Shown here: positions 6,012-14,865 of the stretch, piece by piece | Position numbering within the stretch: the stretch's first letter is position 1 | Layout: each line of letters opens with the position of its first letter | Assembly (NCBI RefSeq): GCF_002387895.1 | Contig: NZ_DGLI01000032.1 | Span: forward strand, 1 to 23,249 | From: Clostridium sp. UBA4548 | Lineage (GTDB): Bacteria; Bacillota; Clostridia; Clostridiales; Clostridiaceae | Reading direction: 5' to 3' | DNA length: 23,249 nt | Notes under the pieces: generated by a model | Database searches by the model: none | What the model was told of the DNA's origin: nothing | Seen by the model: only the letters and a program-made list of their open reading frames with translations | Made by a program: the position numbers and the translations under genes

Positions 6012-6422
6012 TTATAACTTTTTAATATACTCATACGCTTCTTTTAAAAGTTCTTTACTTACTTCATGGGTAACCTTTCTTAGTCCGGCTTCAAAAGTTA
6101 CCCATTGATAGCTTTGTATTTCAGATTTATCAATAATAACATTTTTACCCTTAGCTTTTCCTAAGAAAAATATTACTTCCTTAGCTATATCTGGTCGTGG
6201 TTTATATTCAATTCTATGCTTAAATCCTGACAATATATCTACTTCTAACCCGGTTTCTTCTTTTACTTCCCTAAGAGCAGTTTCCTCTTCAGTTTCTCCT
6301 TCAATCATATGTCCCTTTGGGTATCCCCAATATATATTTATATTTTGTTGAATAACTAAAAACTCTGGTTCACCACCATTGTTTATAAATACAACTGCGC
6401 CACAGGATTTTTCATATTGCAT
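6012..6422 (-). CDS. Nudix hydrolase, Ap4A/MutT type
   Basis: The protein has 136 residues, typical of a single-domain Nudix enzyme. The Nudix box is complete and canonical at residues 37-59: G37, E43, R51-E52, E55-E56, G58 fit Gx5Ex7REUxEExGU, coordinating Mg2+ for cleavage of nucleoside diphosphate-linked substrates. The preceding WGYPKGH strand resembles bacterial diadenosine tetraphosphate hydrolase-like members (WxxPKG). The start at 6422 is chosen because AAAGGAGG lies eight bases upstream. A further in-frame ATG at 6446 would put that site inside the gene. The gene is monocistronic with its own terminator. Exact substrate (Ap4A, 8-oxo-dGTP or other) cannot be assigned. Confidence 0.88.
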   Translation of the reverse strand: MQYEKSCGAVVFINNGGEPEFLVIQQNINIYWGYPKGHMIEGETEEETALREVKEETGLEVDILSGFKHRIEYKPRPDIAKEVIFFLGKAKGKNVIIDKSEIQSYQWVTFEAGLRKVTHEVSKELLKEAYEYIKKL

Positions 6423-6558
6423 AGACAATCCTCCTTTAATCAACATTTTCTAAATTAATTTATGTAATATTTATAACTTTTATTTACAAATATTCTTATT
6501 ACATAATCCATTACTATTTAATTCTATATTACTATTAAATGTCCTTCTATTTTTTATA

Positions 6559-6593
6559 AAATAAAAAGTGTACAGTGTGTACACTTTTTATTT
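6559..6593 (-). terminator. Terminator overlapping the RsiV-like gene stop
   Basis: A 15-bp perfect stem is formed by AAATAAAAAGTGTAC (minus 6593-6579) and its complement (6573-6559), with loop of five. It includes the TAA stop at 6588-6590, and the T-rich 3' arm acts as the T-tract. Confidence 0.85.
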
Positions 6594-7718
6594 GCTTGTA
6601 ACTTTGCCATTTTTAATATCAATAGTTATTATACTATCCGTGGTTTTTGAGGTATTTCCATCAAAATGAGTTTTACTTATTCCTATTAAAATTTTATCTT
6701 TGCTATTATTAAATACTTTATAGTCCACATTCACATTATATGGTATAAAAATACTATTTCCATTACTCATATTCTTCTTGTTTTTGCTTTCATTTTCAAT
6801 GGATTTTACAAAAGAGTAAATATGATTTTCCATATATTCATTTACTTTGCTATTTAGTCTATTGTTCTCTAGCTGTATTTTCGGCAGCTTAATAGTTGTG
6901 TTTACTTCATTATTATGTCGTATAATCCTATCTGTGATAATCCTCGGAAGATCATTATTTGGTATAGAATTTAAGTCTATACCCTTGTGGAAATTATTAA
7001 ATGAAATTTTAAACTCAGGTGCACCTAATGTATAAGGTGCAATTTCATTCATAGGAAAGTGTATCACTATATTATCTTTTTCCATATAAAACTGCTGATC
7101 GTAATCTATGCCACTAAATTTATTGGCATAATAAGAATTCTTAACTTTAGCTATGTCTTCACTTATTTTATTATTAATTACTTGTTGAAAATCTTCACCT
7201 TCTGCAAATAAATCTTGTAAATTCACTATTTTCTCTTCTTTTAAATCTATGTTATAACTTTTTTTGTTTATTGTGCTATAATCTCCACCTGTAAAACTAT
7301 TAGTGGTAATTATAAAACTTAATAAATTTTTGTCACTATATGTTATAGTATAATTGCTTTTCATCTCATATTTAGGCAGTGAATATTTTTTTTCCTTAGC
7401 AAAAAGAGTGTCTTTCTCAAGTGTATTTTCAAATTGATCTTTTAGATTATTTATGTAGTTATTTATATCTTCATTTACTTTCTCTTCAAAGTTTTGATTT
7501 GAAAATCCTTTTATATTTGGTTCATGCAAGTCTATTTCCATTTGTTCATTAATCTTTTTAACATTCTTATTTAAAAGCTCTATTTGGCTATTTTCAGCAT
7601 ATACTTTTATTGTAGGAGTAATTGCCTGAACATCCTTAATTTCATCATCAGTATTTAAAAATAATGTAAAGGTAAAAGCTAAAATGCTTAATAAGGTTAA
7701 GCTTATGAATTTTTTCAT
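6588..7718 (-). CDS. Secreted DUF4163/DUF3298 (RsiV-like) protein
   Basis: The protein has 376 residues. A signal peptide or N-terminal anchor covers residues 1-21 (KK then a hydrophobic LTLLSILAFTFTLFL). Residues about 35-145 resemble DUF4163 and about 160-245 resemble DUF3298, the pair that forms the extracytoplasmic part of RsiV (lysozyme-binding anti-sigma) and part of PdaC deacetylase. Motifs include SFTGGDYS, IVNLQDLF and APYTLGAPEF. Residues 274-376 look like a second copy of DUF4163: THFDGNTSKTTDS and ITIDIKNGKV mirror SFTGGDYSTINKKS and YNIDLKEEKIV. The cytoplasmic anti-sigma domain and the deacetylase domain are both absent, so it is neither a complete RsiV nor a complete PdaC. The start at 7718 is chosen for AAAGGAGG upstream and the signal peptide; a start at 7769 would bury both. 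It is probably cell-surface or secreted. No sigma factor gene is adjacent. Confidence 0.75.
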   Translation of the reverse strand: MKKFISLTLLSILAFTFTLFLNTDDEIKDVQAITPTIKVYAENSQIELLNKNVKKINEQMEIDLHEPNIKGFSNQNFEEKVNEDINNYINNLKDQFENTLEKDTLFAKEKKYSLPKYEMKSNYTITYSDKNLLSFIITTNSFTGGDYSTINKKSYNIDLKEEKIVNLQDLFAEGEDFQQVINNKISEDIAKVKNSYYANKFSGIDYDQQFYMEKDNIVIHFPMNEIAPYTLGAPEFKISFNNFHKGIDLNSIPNNDLPRIITDRIIRHNNEVNTTIKLPKIQLENNRLNSKVNEYMENHIYSFVKSIENESKNKKNMSNGNSIFIPYNVNVDYKVFNNSKDKILIGISKTHFDGNTSKTTDSIITIDIKNGKVTSK

Positions 7719-7947
7719 AGGTATATCCTCCTTTAAACTTATAAACTTATAATAACACATCAATTCCAAAAAATTACAGTTATTGTGTAAATCCTAAATT
7801 TTTTTTTATGACATCTTACTACTTATATTTATAGATAATTACTTACTTCTACTTATTATTTGCCAATTACCTAACAAATAATGCAATTAGTTCTAAATTT
7901 CATGGTAATTGTATATATAAATATTAATCTTTAATAGGAGTTGTGCT

Positions 7948-8613
7948 ATGAAAAAGGATGAAACTAATAATATGCGTAAAATATCTGATAAGGATAAAAA
8001 TATGGCTTTGAGCTCTATTGATGACAGAGAAACTATCATTGATCCAATCCCAATTATCAATGAGGAAAAAACTTCAAATGCCACGCCTAAGCTTATAGGA
8101 GAAAACCAACTCCAAAACTTAATTAATTCGTTAAATAATTTAAATATTTCCTCTTTAAATGGTGATAAAAGCCTTTATAGTGATATAAATAATAAATTAG
8201 ATAGCATTAATAAGCTACTCAACGCTAATAATGATAAAACTTCTAACAATACTGGTAACGGTTCATCCACTTCAGTTTTAGATAGTTTAAATAGTGTATT
8301 ACAACATGTAACCACCATAAATGCACTAAAAAACCAACTGAATGAACTTCCTTTTAATACCTTTGAAAAAATTTATGTTGAAAATTGTATTACTCCTGCA
8401 CTTACAGTTCTTTATCAACTTGTCATTTCTGCTGCTTCTTTTAAGGATACAGCACAATCTTTATCTCTCTCTACTACTACTAAACGTAAAACTCATAAAA
8501 TAAAAGATTATGAAAAGACTACTTATGAAATTATGGATCAGATTCAGTGTATATACGAGGTTCTTGAGCCTCGAATTAATGATTTCATAAAAATATTATG
8601 CCAATGTAAATAG
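7948..8613 (+). CDS. Hypothetical 221-residue protein
   Basis: I do not recognise it. There is no signal peptide. Residues 1-50 are polar and likely disordered. Residues 52-95 have regularly spaced Leu/Ile (LINSLNNLNISSLN, INNKLDSINKLLN) suggesting a coiled coil. An Asn/Ser/Thr/Gly linker follows (SNNTGNGSSTS), then a helical C-terminal domain about 108-221 with a moderately hydrophobic helix (ITPALTVLYQLVISAASF) and a tail ending ILCQCK. AGGAG nine bases before the ATG and a hairpin over the stop codon support a real, monocistronic gene. It is divergent from the RsiV-like gene. The layout resembles small spore- or surface-associated clostridial proteins, but no function can be given. Confidence 0.65.
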   Translation: MKKDETNNMRKISDKDKNMALSSIDDRETIIDPIPIINEEKTSNATPKLIGENQLQNLINSLNNLNISSLNGDKSLYSDINNKLDSINKLLNANNDKTSNNTGNGSSTSVLDSLNSVLQHVTTINALKNQLNELPFNTFEKIYVENCITPALTVLYQLVISAASFKDTAQSLSLSTTTKRKTHKIKDYEKTTYEIMDQIQCIYEVLEPRINDFIKILCQCK

Positions 8614-8650
8614 CCTTCATGTAATTTTTCATGAAGGCTATTTGTATAAT
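8611..8650. terminator. Convergent terminator over a stop codon
   Basis: TAGCCTTCATG (8611-8621) and CATGAAGGCTA (8630-8640) form an 11-bp stem containing the TAG stop of the 221-residue gene. It is followed by TTTGTATAATTTT on the plus strand. It sits 12 bases from the convergent activase stop, so it may serve both. Confidence 0.7.
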
Positions 8651-8651
8651 T

Positions 8652-11600
8652 TTAGTGTTTATCTGTCGCTGCAGCCACCTCTTCAAAAACTTCCTCAATA
8701 AGTTTATCATTAATTACTAATTTCTCTTCAGTAGTAGGAGTACTGTTTTCTAGATTTTTAAAAGCAACCGATAACATAAGTTTAATTCTATTTAACTGAT
8801 TTACTTCACTTGCACCAGGATCATAATCTACTGCCACTATATTTGCTCTAGGATATCTTCTTCTGAGTTCTTTCATCATTCCTTTTCCTGTTATATGATT
8901 TGGTAGACATGCGAAGGGTTGCATGCATACAATATTTTCTGTTCCACTTTGTATAAGCTCAACCATCTCCCCAGTTAAGAACCATCCTTCCCCGGTTTGA
9001 TTACAAAGAGATAAAATATTTTTTGCTTCCTTGGCAATAAAGTTAATGCTCCTTGGCCCTTGAAACCTACTGCTATTTTCTAATGCCTTAACCATAGGAC
9101 TTCGAAACTTTTCTAGTAAAGATATAGCTAACTGCGACGTATACTTTGAAAGGGGTTGGAAATATAATTCATTAGCCTTAACTTCCGAATCTTTCAAAGT
9201 ATATAATACGAAATCCATTAGATCAGGCATAACAGCTTCTCCGCCCTCTTCTTCAATAATATCTACAATATTATTATTAGCATGAGGATGGAACTTTACT
9301 AGTATTTCACCTACTAATCCTACCTTAGGTTTTTTAACATCTAACAATGGTAAAGAATCAAATTCTTTTACAATTTGTTGAACATTCCTTTTAAACTCTT
9401 TATATTTCCCAACTATCAATGATTGTTTACAGATTTTAACCCACTTACTATATAAATCCATAGCTGATCCCTCGATTTTCTCATATGGTCTAGTTTTATA
9501 TAGTATTCTCATCAACAAATCGCCATATACTATCCCCATAAGAGCCTTTTTAAGTAGAGACAAGGTTATCTTAAATCCTGGGTTAGGCTCTAAACCTACG
9601 GAATTTAAAGAAATTACAGGAACATATTCAAAACCTGCTTCTTTAAGTGCCTTTCTAATAAATGCAATATAATTTGTAGCCCTACATCCACCACCAGTTT
9701 GAGATATAATTATAGATGTATTATTTAAATCATATTCTCCACTTTTTAATGCTTCAATTAGTTGACCTGTTACTAATATTGATGGATAACAAGCATCATT
9801 ATTCACATATTTTAACCCTTCTTCTATAGTTTTATAGGATGTAGTTTCTAATACAACTAATTTATACCCTTCCTCATTGAAAGCAGTTTGTAAAAACTGA
9901 AAATGAATTGGAGACATTTGTGGTGACAAAATTGTGTGAGTATCCTTCATCTCATTCGTAAATAGAATTCTATCCTTTTCACTTGTTAATCTACAAGGTA
10001 ATACCCCTAATCTATCTCGTTCTTCCATAGCTGCCTTTAGAGATCTTATTCTAATCCTTGCAGCACCTAAATTATTTACTTCGTCAATTTTCAATAATGT
10101 ATATATTTTATTGTTATTTTCCAGTATCTCTTGTACTTGATCTGTAGTTACAGCATCTAACCCACAGCCAAAAGAGTTCAGTTGAATAAGCTCAATAGAC
10201 TTCTCCTTCGTTACGAAATGTGCTGCTGCATAAAGCCTAGAATGATAAACCCATTGGTCAACTACTCTTAAAGGTCTTTCTACCTCTCCTAAATGAGCGA
10301 TCGAATCTTCTGTTAGCACCGCCATATTAAATGAGGTTATTAACTTATCAATTCCGTGATTTATTTCTGGATCAACATGATAAGGTCTCCCTGCCAATAC
10401 AATACCTTTAATATGGTTTTGCTTAATATACTCGAGAGTTTCTTCACCTTTCCTCTTTATATCCTCTTTAACTTTTTTATCTTCTAAAAAAGCTGAATCC
10501 ACGGCACTTGATATTTCATCTTTAGAAATACCATACTCTGAAAATACCTGATAAAGTTTTTTTGATATTGCTGTTTTATTATGAAAGGACAAAAATGGGT
10601 TTAAAAACTTTATATTTTTTTCTTTTAAAATATCCATGTTATTCTTGATTACCTCAGAATAAGACATTACAATTGGACAGTTATATTGGTTATTTGCCTC
10701 TACCTGTTCCTTTTGCTCAAAAAACACACTTGGGTAAAATATAAAATCTACATTTTTATCTATAAGACTCATTATATGTCCGTGAGTTAACTTTGCTGGA
10801 TAGCAAGCAGACTCAGATGGTATTGTTTCCATGCCCTTTTCATATAATTGCTTTGTACTTCGGGGTGACAACTCTACTCTAAATCCCAAGGTTGTAAAAA
10901 AGGTAAACCAAAATCCGTAGTTTTCATAAACATTTAACACCCTAGGAATACCTACTGTTCCTCTATATGCTTTATCTGCATCTAAGGGTTTGTAATTAAA
11001 CATTCTTTGATATTTGTATTCAAAAAGATTTGGTAACTGGTTTTTCTTTAACTTGATACCTGCTCCCCTTTCACATCTGTTTCCAGTTATGAAGTCTCTT
11101 CCATCAGAAAATTTATTAATAGTTAAAATACAGTTGTTACTACATAATTCACAACGCTTAACAGAGGAATAAGTGTTAAATCTATTTAATTCCTCTTCTT
11201 TTAGTAGACATGAAGCACTACCTTCAACATACCTATCTCTAGCAATAAGTGCAGACCCAAAGGCTCCCATAAGTCCTGCAATGTCTGGTCTAACAACCTC
11301 TTTTTCAGAGGTTATTTCAAAAGCTCTTAAAATTGCATCATTATAAAAGGTTCCCCCTTGAACAATTACTTTGTTTCCCATGTCCTTTGGATTTCTAATT
11401 TTTATTACTTTAAATAGTGCATTTTTAATTACTGAATAAGATAATCCACTGGATATATCTCCAACAGATGCTCCTTCTTTTTGTGCTTGTTTTACTCTTG
11501 AATTCATAAATACGGTGCACCTTGACCCTAAGTCTACCGGATTTTCAGCCATTAAAGCTACCTTTGAAAATTCCTCAACAGACATATTCAATGATTCTGC

Positions 11601-12968
11601 AAAGTTTTGTATAAATGAACCACATCCAGCTGAACAAGCCTCATTTAAAACCACAGAATTTATAACACCATTCTTAACAGTAATACACTTCATATCTTGT
11701 CCACCAATATCCAAAATAAACTCTACTCCAGGAAGGAAAAATTCAGCTGCCTTATAGTGAGCTACGGTTTCTATCTCTCCTAAATCAACTTTAAAAGCTG
11801 CTTTTATTAAAGCTTCACCATATCCAGTTACTGCTGAACTCATTATAATGGCATTTTTCGGCATGATATCATAAAGTTTAGTTAAAGTTGTTTTTACTAC
11901 TTCAACTGGGTTACCTTCATTACTTCCGTAAAAAGAATAAAGAAGTCTACCTTTTTCATCTATAAGAGCTACCTTTGTAGTTGTTGATCCTCCATCTATT
12001 CCTAAAAAGCATTTTCCCTCATAATTTTCTAAAATGCCTCTTTCAATGCAGTTTTTGCTATGCCTATAATTAAAAAATTTTAACTCTTCCTCATCTCTAA
12101 AAAGTGGATTTAATCTATTTACCTCTTTTTTGTCGTTATTCTCCATTTGATTTATTCTATTACATATCTCTTCAAATGGAATTACGTCACTAGACACTGA
12201 GCATAGGCTAGCTCCTATTGCCACAAATAGTTGAGAATTTTTTGGAAATATAACTTGGCTTTCACTGAGTTTTAAAGTTTCAATAAACCTATTTCTTAGT
12301 TCACTTAAGAAATATAATGGTCCACCTAAAAATGCTACATTCCCATTTATAGGTCTTCCACATGCAAGTCCACTTATAGTCTGATTGACTACAGACTGAA
12401 ATATTGACACTGCAATATCTTCTTTTCTTGCACCTTCATTTAATAAAGGTTGAATATCTGACTTGGCAAAAACTCCACATCTAGCAGCAATTGGATGTAT
12501 TGTAGAATAATTTTTTGCAAGCTCATTTAGCCCTAAAGCATCTGTTTTGAGTAAGGCTGCCATTTGATCAATAAAAGCACCTGTACCACCTGCACAGGTC
12601 CCATTCATTCTTTGTTCTAGTCCATTTTTAAAATAGGTAATTTTTGCATCTTCTCCCCCGAGTTCTATAGCAACATCAACATCGCCTAATGTAGACTCGA
12701 TAGTTTTTGTGCAAGCAATCACTTCTTGAACAAAAGGTACATTTAGCCACTTAGATACAGAAAGCCCTCCTGATCCTGTAACATTAACAGTAATATTATA
12801 CTTTTGAAAATATACAGCAGCCTCAGAAATCAATGTTTTAATTGTGCTTCTTATATCAGAATAATGCCTTTCATATTTGCTATAAACTAAATTCATATCT
12901 TCATTTAAAATTGTAAGTTTTACTGTTGTTGACCCCACGTCTAAACCTAAATGTAATAGCATGTCCAT
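8652..12968 (-). CDS. Giant acyl-CoA dehydratase activase/2-hydroxyglutaryl-CoA dehydratase-like protein
   Basis: The protein has about 1438 residues with four parts. (1) Residues 5-255 are a BadF/BadG/BcrA/BcrD-type ASKHA ATPase (LGLDVGSTTVK, IELGGEDAK, NGTCAGGTGAF with C125, ARCGVFAKS with C164). (2) Residues 320-575 are a second copy (FLGIDGGSTTTK, DIGGQDMK, NEACSAGCGSF with C445, SRCTVFMNS with C484). In HgdC-type activases the two equivalent cysteines hold a [4Fe-4S] cluster at the dimer interface. (3) A Cys cluster follows at C606, C609, C613 and C632. (4) A DUF2229/HgdB-like region from about 670 to the end has ESACYPAK, NDACYPS, GGGCRATNY and CMQPFACLPNH. The family is assumed to do ATP-driven low-potential electron transfer; the substrate is unknown. 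Start 12968 is chosen for GGGGA upstream; an ATG at 12986 is possible but its site is only two bases away. It lies downstream of cysS. Confidence 0.85.
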   Translation of the reverse strand: MDMLLHLGLDVGSTTVKLTILNEDMNLVYSKYERHYSDIRSTIKTLISEAAVYFQKYNITVNVTGSGGLSVSKWLNVPFVQEVIACTKTIESTLGDVDVAIELGGEDAKITYFKNGLEQRMNGTCAGGTGAFIDQMAALLKTDALGLNELAKNYSTIHPIAARCGVFAKSDIQPLLNEGARKEDIAVSIFQSVVNQTISGLACGRPINGNVAFLGGPLYFLSELRNRFIETLKLSESQVIFPKNSQLFVAIGASLCSVSSDVIPFEEICNRINQMENNDKKEVNRLNPLFRDEEELKFFNYRHSKNCIERGILENYEGKCFLGIDGGSTTTKVALIDEKGRLLYSFYGSNEGNPVEVVKTTLTKLYDIMPKNAIIMSSAVTGYGEALIKAAFKVDLGEIETVAHYKAAEFFLPGVEFILDIGGQDMKCITVKNGVINSVVLNEACSAGCGSFIQNFAESLNMSVEEFSKVALMAENPVDLGSRCTVFMNSRVKQAQKEGASVGDISSGLSYSVIKNALFKVIKIRNPKDMGNKVIVQGGTFYNDAILRAFEITSEKEVVRPDIAGLMGAFGSALIARDRYVEGSASCLLKEEELNRFNTYSSVKRCELCSNNCILTINKFSDGRDFITGNRCERGAGIKLKKNQLPNLFEYKYQRMFNYKPLDADKAYRGTVGIPRVLNVYENYGFWFTFFTTLGFRVELSPRSTKQLYEKGMETIPSESACYPAKLTHGHIMSLIDKNVDFIFYPSVFFEQKEQVEANNQYNCPIVMSYSEVIKNNMDILKEKNIKFLNPFLSFHNKTAISKKLYQVFSEYGISKDEISSAVDSAFLEDKKVKEDIKRKGEETLEYIKQNHIKGIVLAGRPYHVDPEINHGIDKLITSFNMAVLTEDSIAHLGEVERPLRVVDQWVYHSRLYAAAHFVTKEKSIELIQLNSFGCGLDAVTTDQVQEILENNNKIYTLLKIDEVNNLGAARIRIRSLKAAMEERDRLGVLPCRLTSEKDRILFTNEMKDTHTILSPQMSPIHFQFLQTAFNEEGYKLVVLETTSYKTIEEGLKYVNNDACYPSILVTGQLIEALKSGEYDLNNTSIIISQTGGGCRATNYIAFIRKALKEAGFEYVPVISLNSVGLEPNPGFKITLSLLKKALMGIVYGDLLMRILYKTRPYEKIEGSAMDLYSKWVKICKQSLIVGKYKEFKRNVQQIVKEFDSLPLLDVKKPKVGLVGEILVKFHPHANNNIVDIIEEEGGEAVMPDLMDFVLYTLKDSEVKANELYFQPLSKYTSQLAISLLEKFRSPMVKALENSSRFQGPRSINFIAKEAKNILSLCNQTGEGWFLTGEMVELIQSGTENIVCMQPFACLPNHITGKGMMKELRRRYPRANIVAVDYDPGASEVNQLNRIKLMLSVAFKNLENSTPTTEEKLVINDKLIEEVFEEVAAATDKH

Positions 12969-13022
12969 ATTTTTTTCCCCGCTCATTTCCCTATTAAATT
13001 TAATAATTTAATTTTAATAAAC

Positions 13023-13069
13023 TTCAGAGACTATATTAATAGTTATACACTATTTATATAGTCTCTGAA
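13023..13069 (-). terminator. Long hairpin between cysS and the activase gene
   Basis: A 14-bp perfect stem (TTCAGAGACTATAT at 13023-13036 and its complement at 13056-13069) continues, after one T-T mismatch, as a 6-bp inner stem (AATAGT/ACTATT) with a 5-base loop. On the minus strand it is followed by GTTTATTAAAATTAAATT, a weak T-tract. It can end cysS transcripts or attenuate entry into the activase gene, which starts 54 bases downstream. Confidence 0.55.
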
Positions 13070-13170
13070 TGAAATTATGACCATTTTGATTTTAAAACTC
13101 AAAATAAATTGTCTACTATTGAAATCCAACTTATTCAATAGAGTCTAGAAACACCCTCCCATTAGAATAT

Positions 13171-14577
13171 TTACTTAACCCTCCAAGTTGTTCCTTCTTT
13201 TGTATCTAAAATTTCAATATTCATAGCTAAAAGTTCGTTTCTTATTTCATCAGCTCTGCTATAGTTTTTAGCTTTTCTTGCTTCATTCCTTTGAACAATT
13301 AATTGATTCACTAACTCTTCATTTACATTTACAGCTTCTTTTTCCATAATCATCAAATCAAGAGATAGAACTTTATCGAATTCTTCTATTAAATTTGCTT
13401 TTTCCTTATTATTAAGCTGGTTATCTTTAATAACTTCATTTAAAACTGTAAATGCGTTTGCAATGTTTAAATCATCACTTATATGATCAATAAATTTCTG
13501 TTTATAAGTTTCAAGCTTACTGTTATCTACTGGTAAGTTATCACTTACGTCACAAATGATAGAAGAAATTTTCTTCTTTAATGCTTTGTAACCTTTTTTT
13601 GCATCATCTAAGCTTTCAAAACTAAATACCAATTGTTTTCTATATCTAGATTGTAAGCAAAAATATCTATAATCAAGTGGGCTAAAACCTTCTTTTTCTA
13701 GTCTTGAAACTGTTAAAAAGTCTCCACTTGATTTAGACATCTTTCCTCCATCTAATACCAAAAACTCTCCATGAACCCAATAGTTAACCCATTTGTGTCC
13801 TAGAGAAGCCTCTGATTGAGCAATTTCATTTGTGTGATGGACTGGAATATGATCTATTCCTCCACAATGGATATCAATGCTCTCTCCAAGATATTTAATT
13901 GACATAGTAGAGCACTCTAAATGCCAACCTGGAAATCCTCTTCCCCAAGGAGAATCCCATTGCATAATTTGGTTAGCAAATTTAGAATTTGTGAACCATA
14001 ATACAAAATCTAAGGGATTTTTCTTATTTGGATCTATTTCAATTCTGCTTCCAGCCTCTAGTTCATCTATACTTAAATTTGCAAGTTTTGTGTAATCTTT
14101 AAACTTATCAATCTCGAAATACACATTTCCATTAGCTTCATAAGTATAGCCCTTTTCTTCAAGGTTCTTTATAAAACTTATCATGTCATCGATGTGTTCA
14201 GTAGCTCTGCACACCACTGTAGGCCTTTTAATATTTAATTTTTTGCAATCTTCAAAAAAAGCATCTTCGTAAAACTTTGCAATTTCCCATACAGTTTTCT
14301 TCTCACGACTAGCTCCAATAGCCATTTTATCTTCGCCTTCATCACTGTCTGATTGAAGATGTCCTACATCTGTGACATTCATTACATGTTTAACTTTATA
14401 TCCTACATATTCTAAGGATTTCTTAAGCACATCTTCAAATATATAAGTTCTTAAGTTTCCAATATGGGCATAGTTATAAACTGTTGGTCCACAGGTATAC
14501 AGTCCCACTTTTCCAGGTTTTGCTGAAATAAACTCATCTTTTTCTCTTGAAAGAGTATTATATAAGTAAAAAGCCAT
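13171..14577 (-). CDS. cysS: Cysteinyl-tRNA synthetase
   Basis: The protein has 468 residues, the normal length for this class I synthetase. It charges tRNA-Cys with cysteine and ATP. Residues 29-41 are CGPTVYNYAHIGN, including the HIGH-type motif and the first zinc ligand C29. C222 (WHLECS), H247 and E251 (HHTNEIAQ) complete the zinc site that selects cysteine. KMSKS is at 279-283. The C-terminal DALR and anticodon regions follow (NVNEELVNQLIVQRNEARKA...). The ATG at 14577 is preferred: GAGGAG lies eight bases upstream, and a GTG nine bases earlier overlaps that site. No T-box leader is visible upstream, although cysS in related bacteria can carry one. The giant activase gene follows after a hairpin. 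Confidence 0.97.
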   Translation of the reverse strand: MAFYLYNTLSREKDEFISAKPGKVGLYTCGPTVYNYAHIGNLRTYIFEDVLKKSLEYVGYKVKHVMNVTDVGHLQSDSDEGEDKMAIGASREKKTVWEIAKFYEDAFFEDCKKLNIKRPTVVCRATEHIDDMISFIKNLEEKGYTYEANGNVYFEIDKFKDYTKLANLSIDELEAGSRIEIDPNKKNPLDFVLWFTNSKFANQIMQWDSPWGRGFPGWHLECSTMSIKYLGESIDIHCGGIDHIPVHHTNEIAQSEASLGHKWVNYWVHGEFLVLDGGKMSKSSGDFLTVSRLEKEGFSPLDYRYFCLQSRYRKQLVFSFESLDDAKKGYKALKKKISSIICDVSDNLPVDNSKLETYKQKFIDHISDDLNIANAFTVLNEVIKDNQLNNKEKANLIEEFDKVLSLDLMIMEKEAVNVNEELVNQLIVQRNEARKAKNYSRADEIRNELLAMNIEILDTKEGTTWRVK

Positions 14578-14722
14578 GTACTTCACTCCTCTTGTATTTA
14601 TTCTCTATAACCATTATTTTATTTATATTCTTATAAATTTAAATTTCTAAACAATAAAGAAATCTAATTTTATATATTATTTTCCTCTAATAGTTATGCT
14701 GTTATTCTATGTATACATGTTG

Positions 14723-14750
14723 ATTTTACCACATTATTAAAAATTTACAA
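14723..14750 (-). promoter_or_regulatory. Possible cysS promoter
   Basis: On the minus strand TTGTAA (14750-14745) and TAAAAT (14728-14723) are 16 bp apart, about 145 bases upstream of the cysS start. The match is moderate and other AT-rich choices exist. Confidence 0.3.
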
Positions 14751-14865
14751 TATTTTATCCCACTATTCAAGTAAATTTAATTTTTCTTAAAGGAACTTTT
14801 AATTAGCTGTAGAAAATATAAGTTATACTATATTTATATTTTACGAAAGGACGTGTACTTATACT

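Noticed and set aside
6423..6446. Eight-residue N-terminal extension of the Nudix protein
   Set aside because: The AAAGGAGG site lies inside it and fits the downstream ATG.
7893..8084. Minus-strand 63-residue hydrophobic frame upstream of the RsiV-like gene
   Set aside because: It overlaps the start of the 221-residue plus-strand gene, which has a good ribosome site; its own start has none I can see.
14578..14865. T-box leader for cysS
   Set aside because: I searched for the conserved AGGGTGGNACCGCG segment on the minus strand and found nothing like it.
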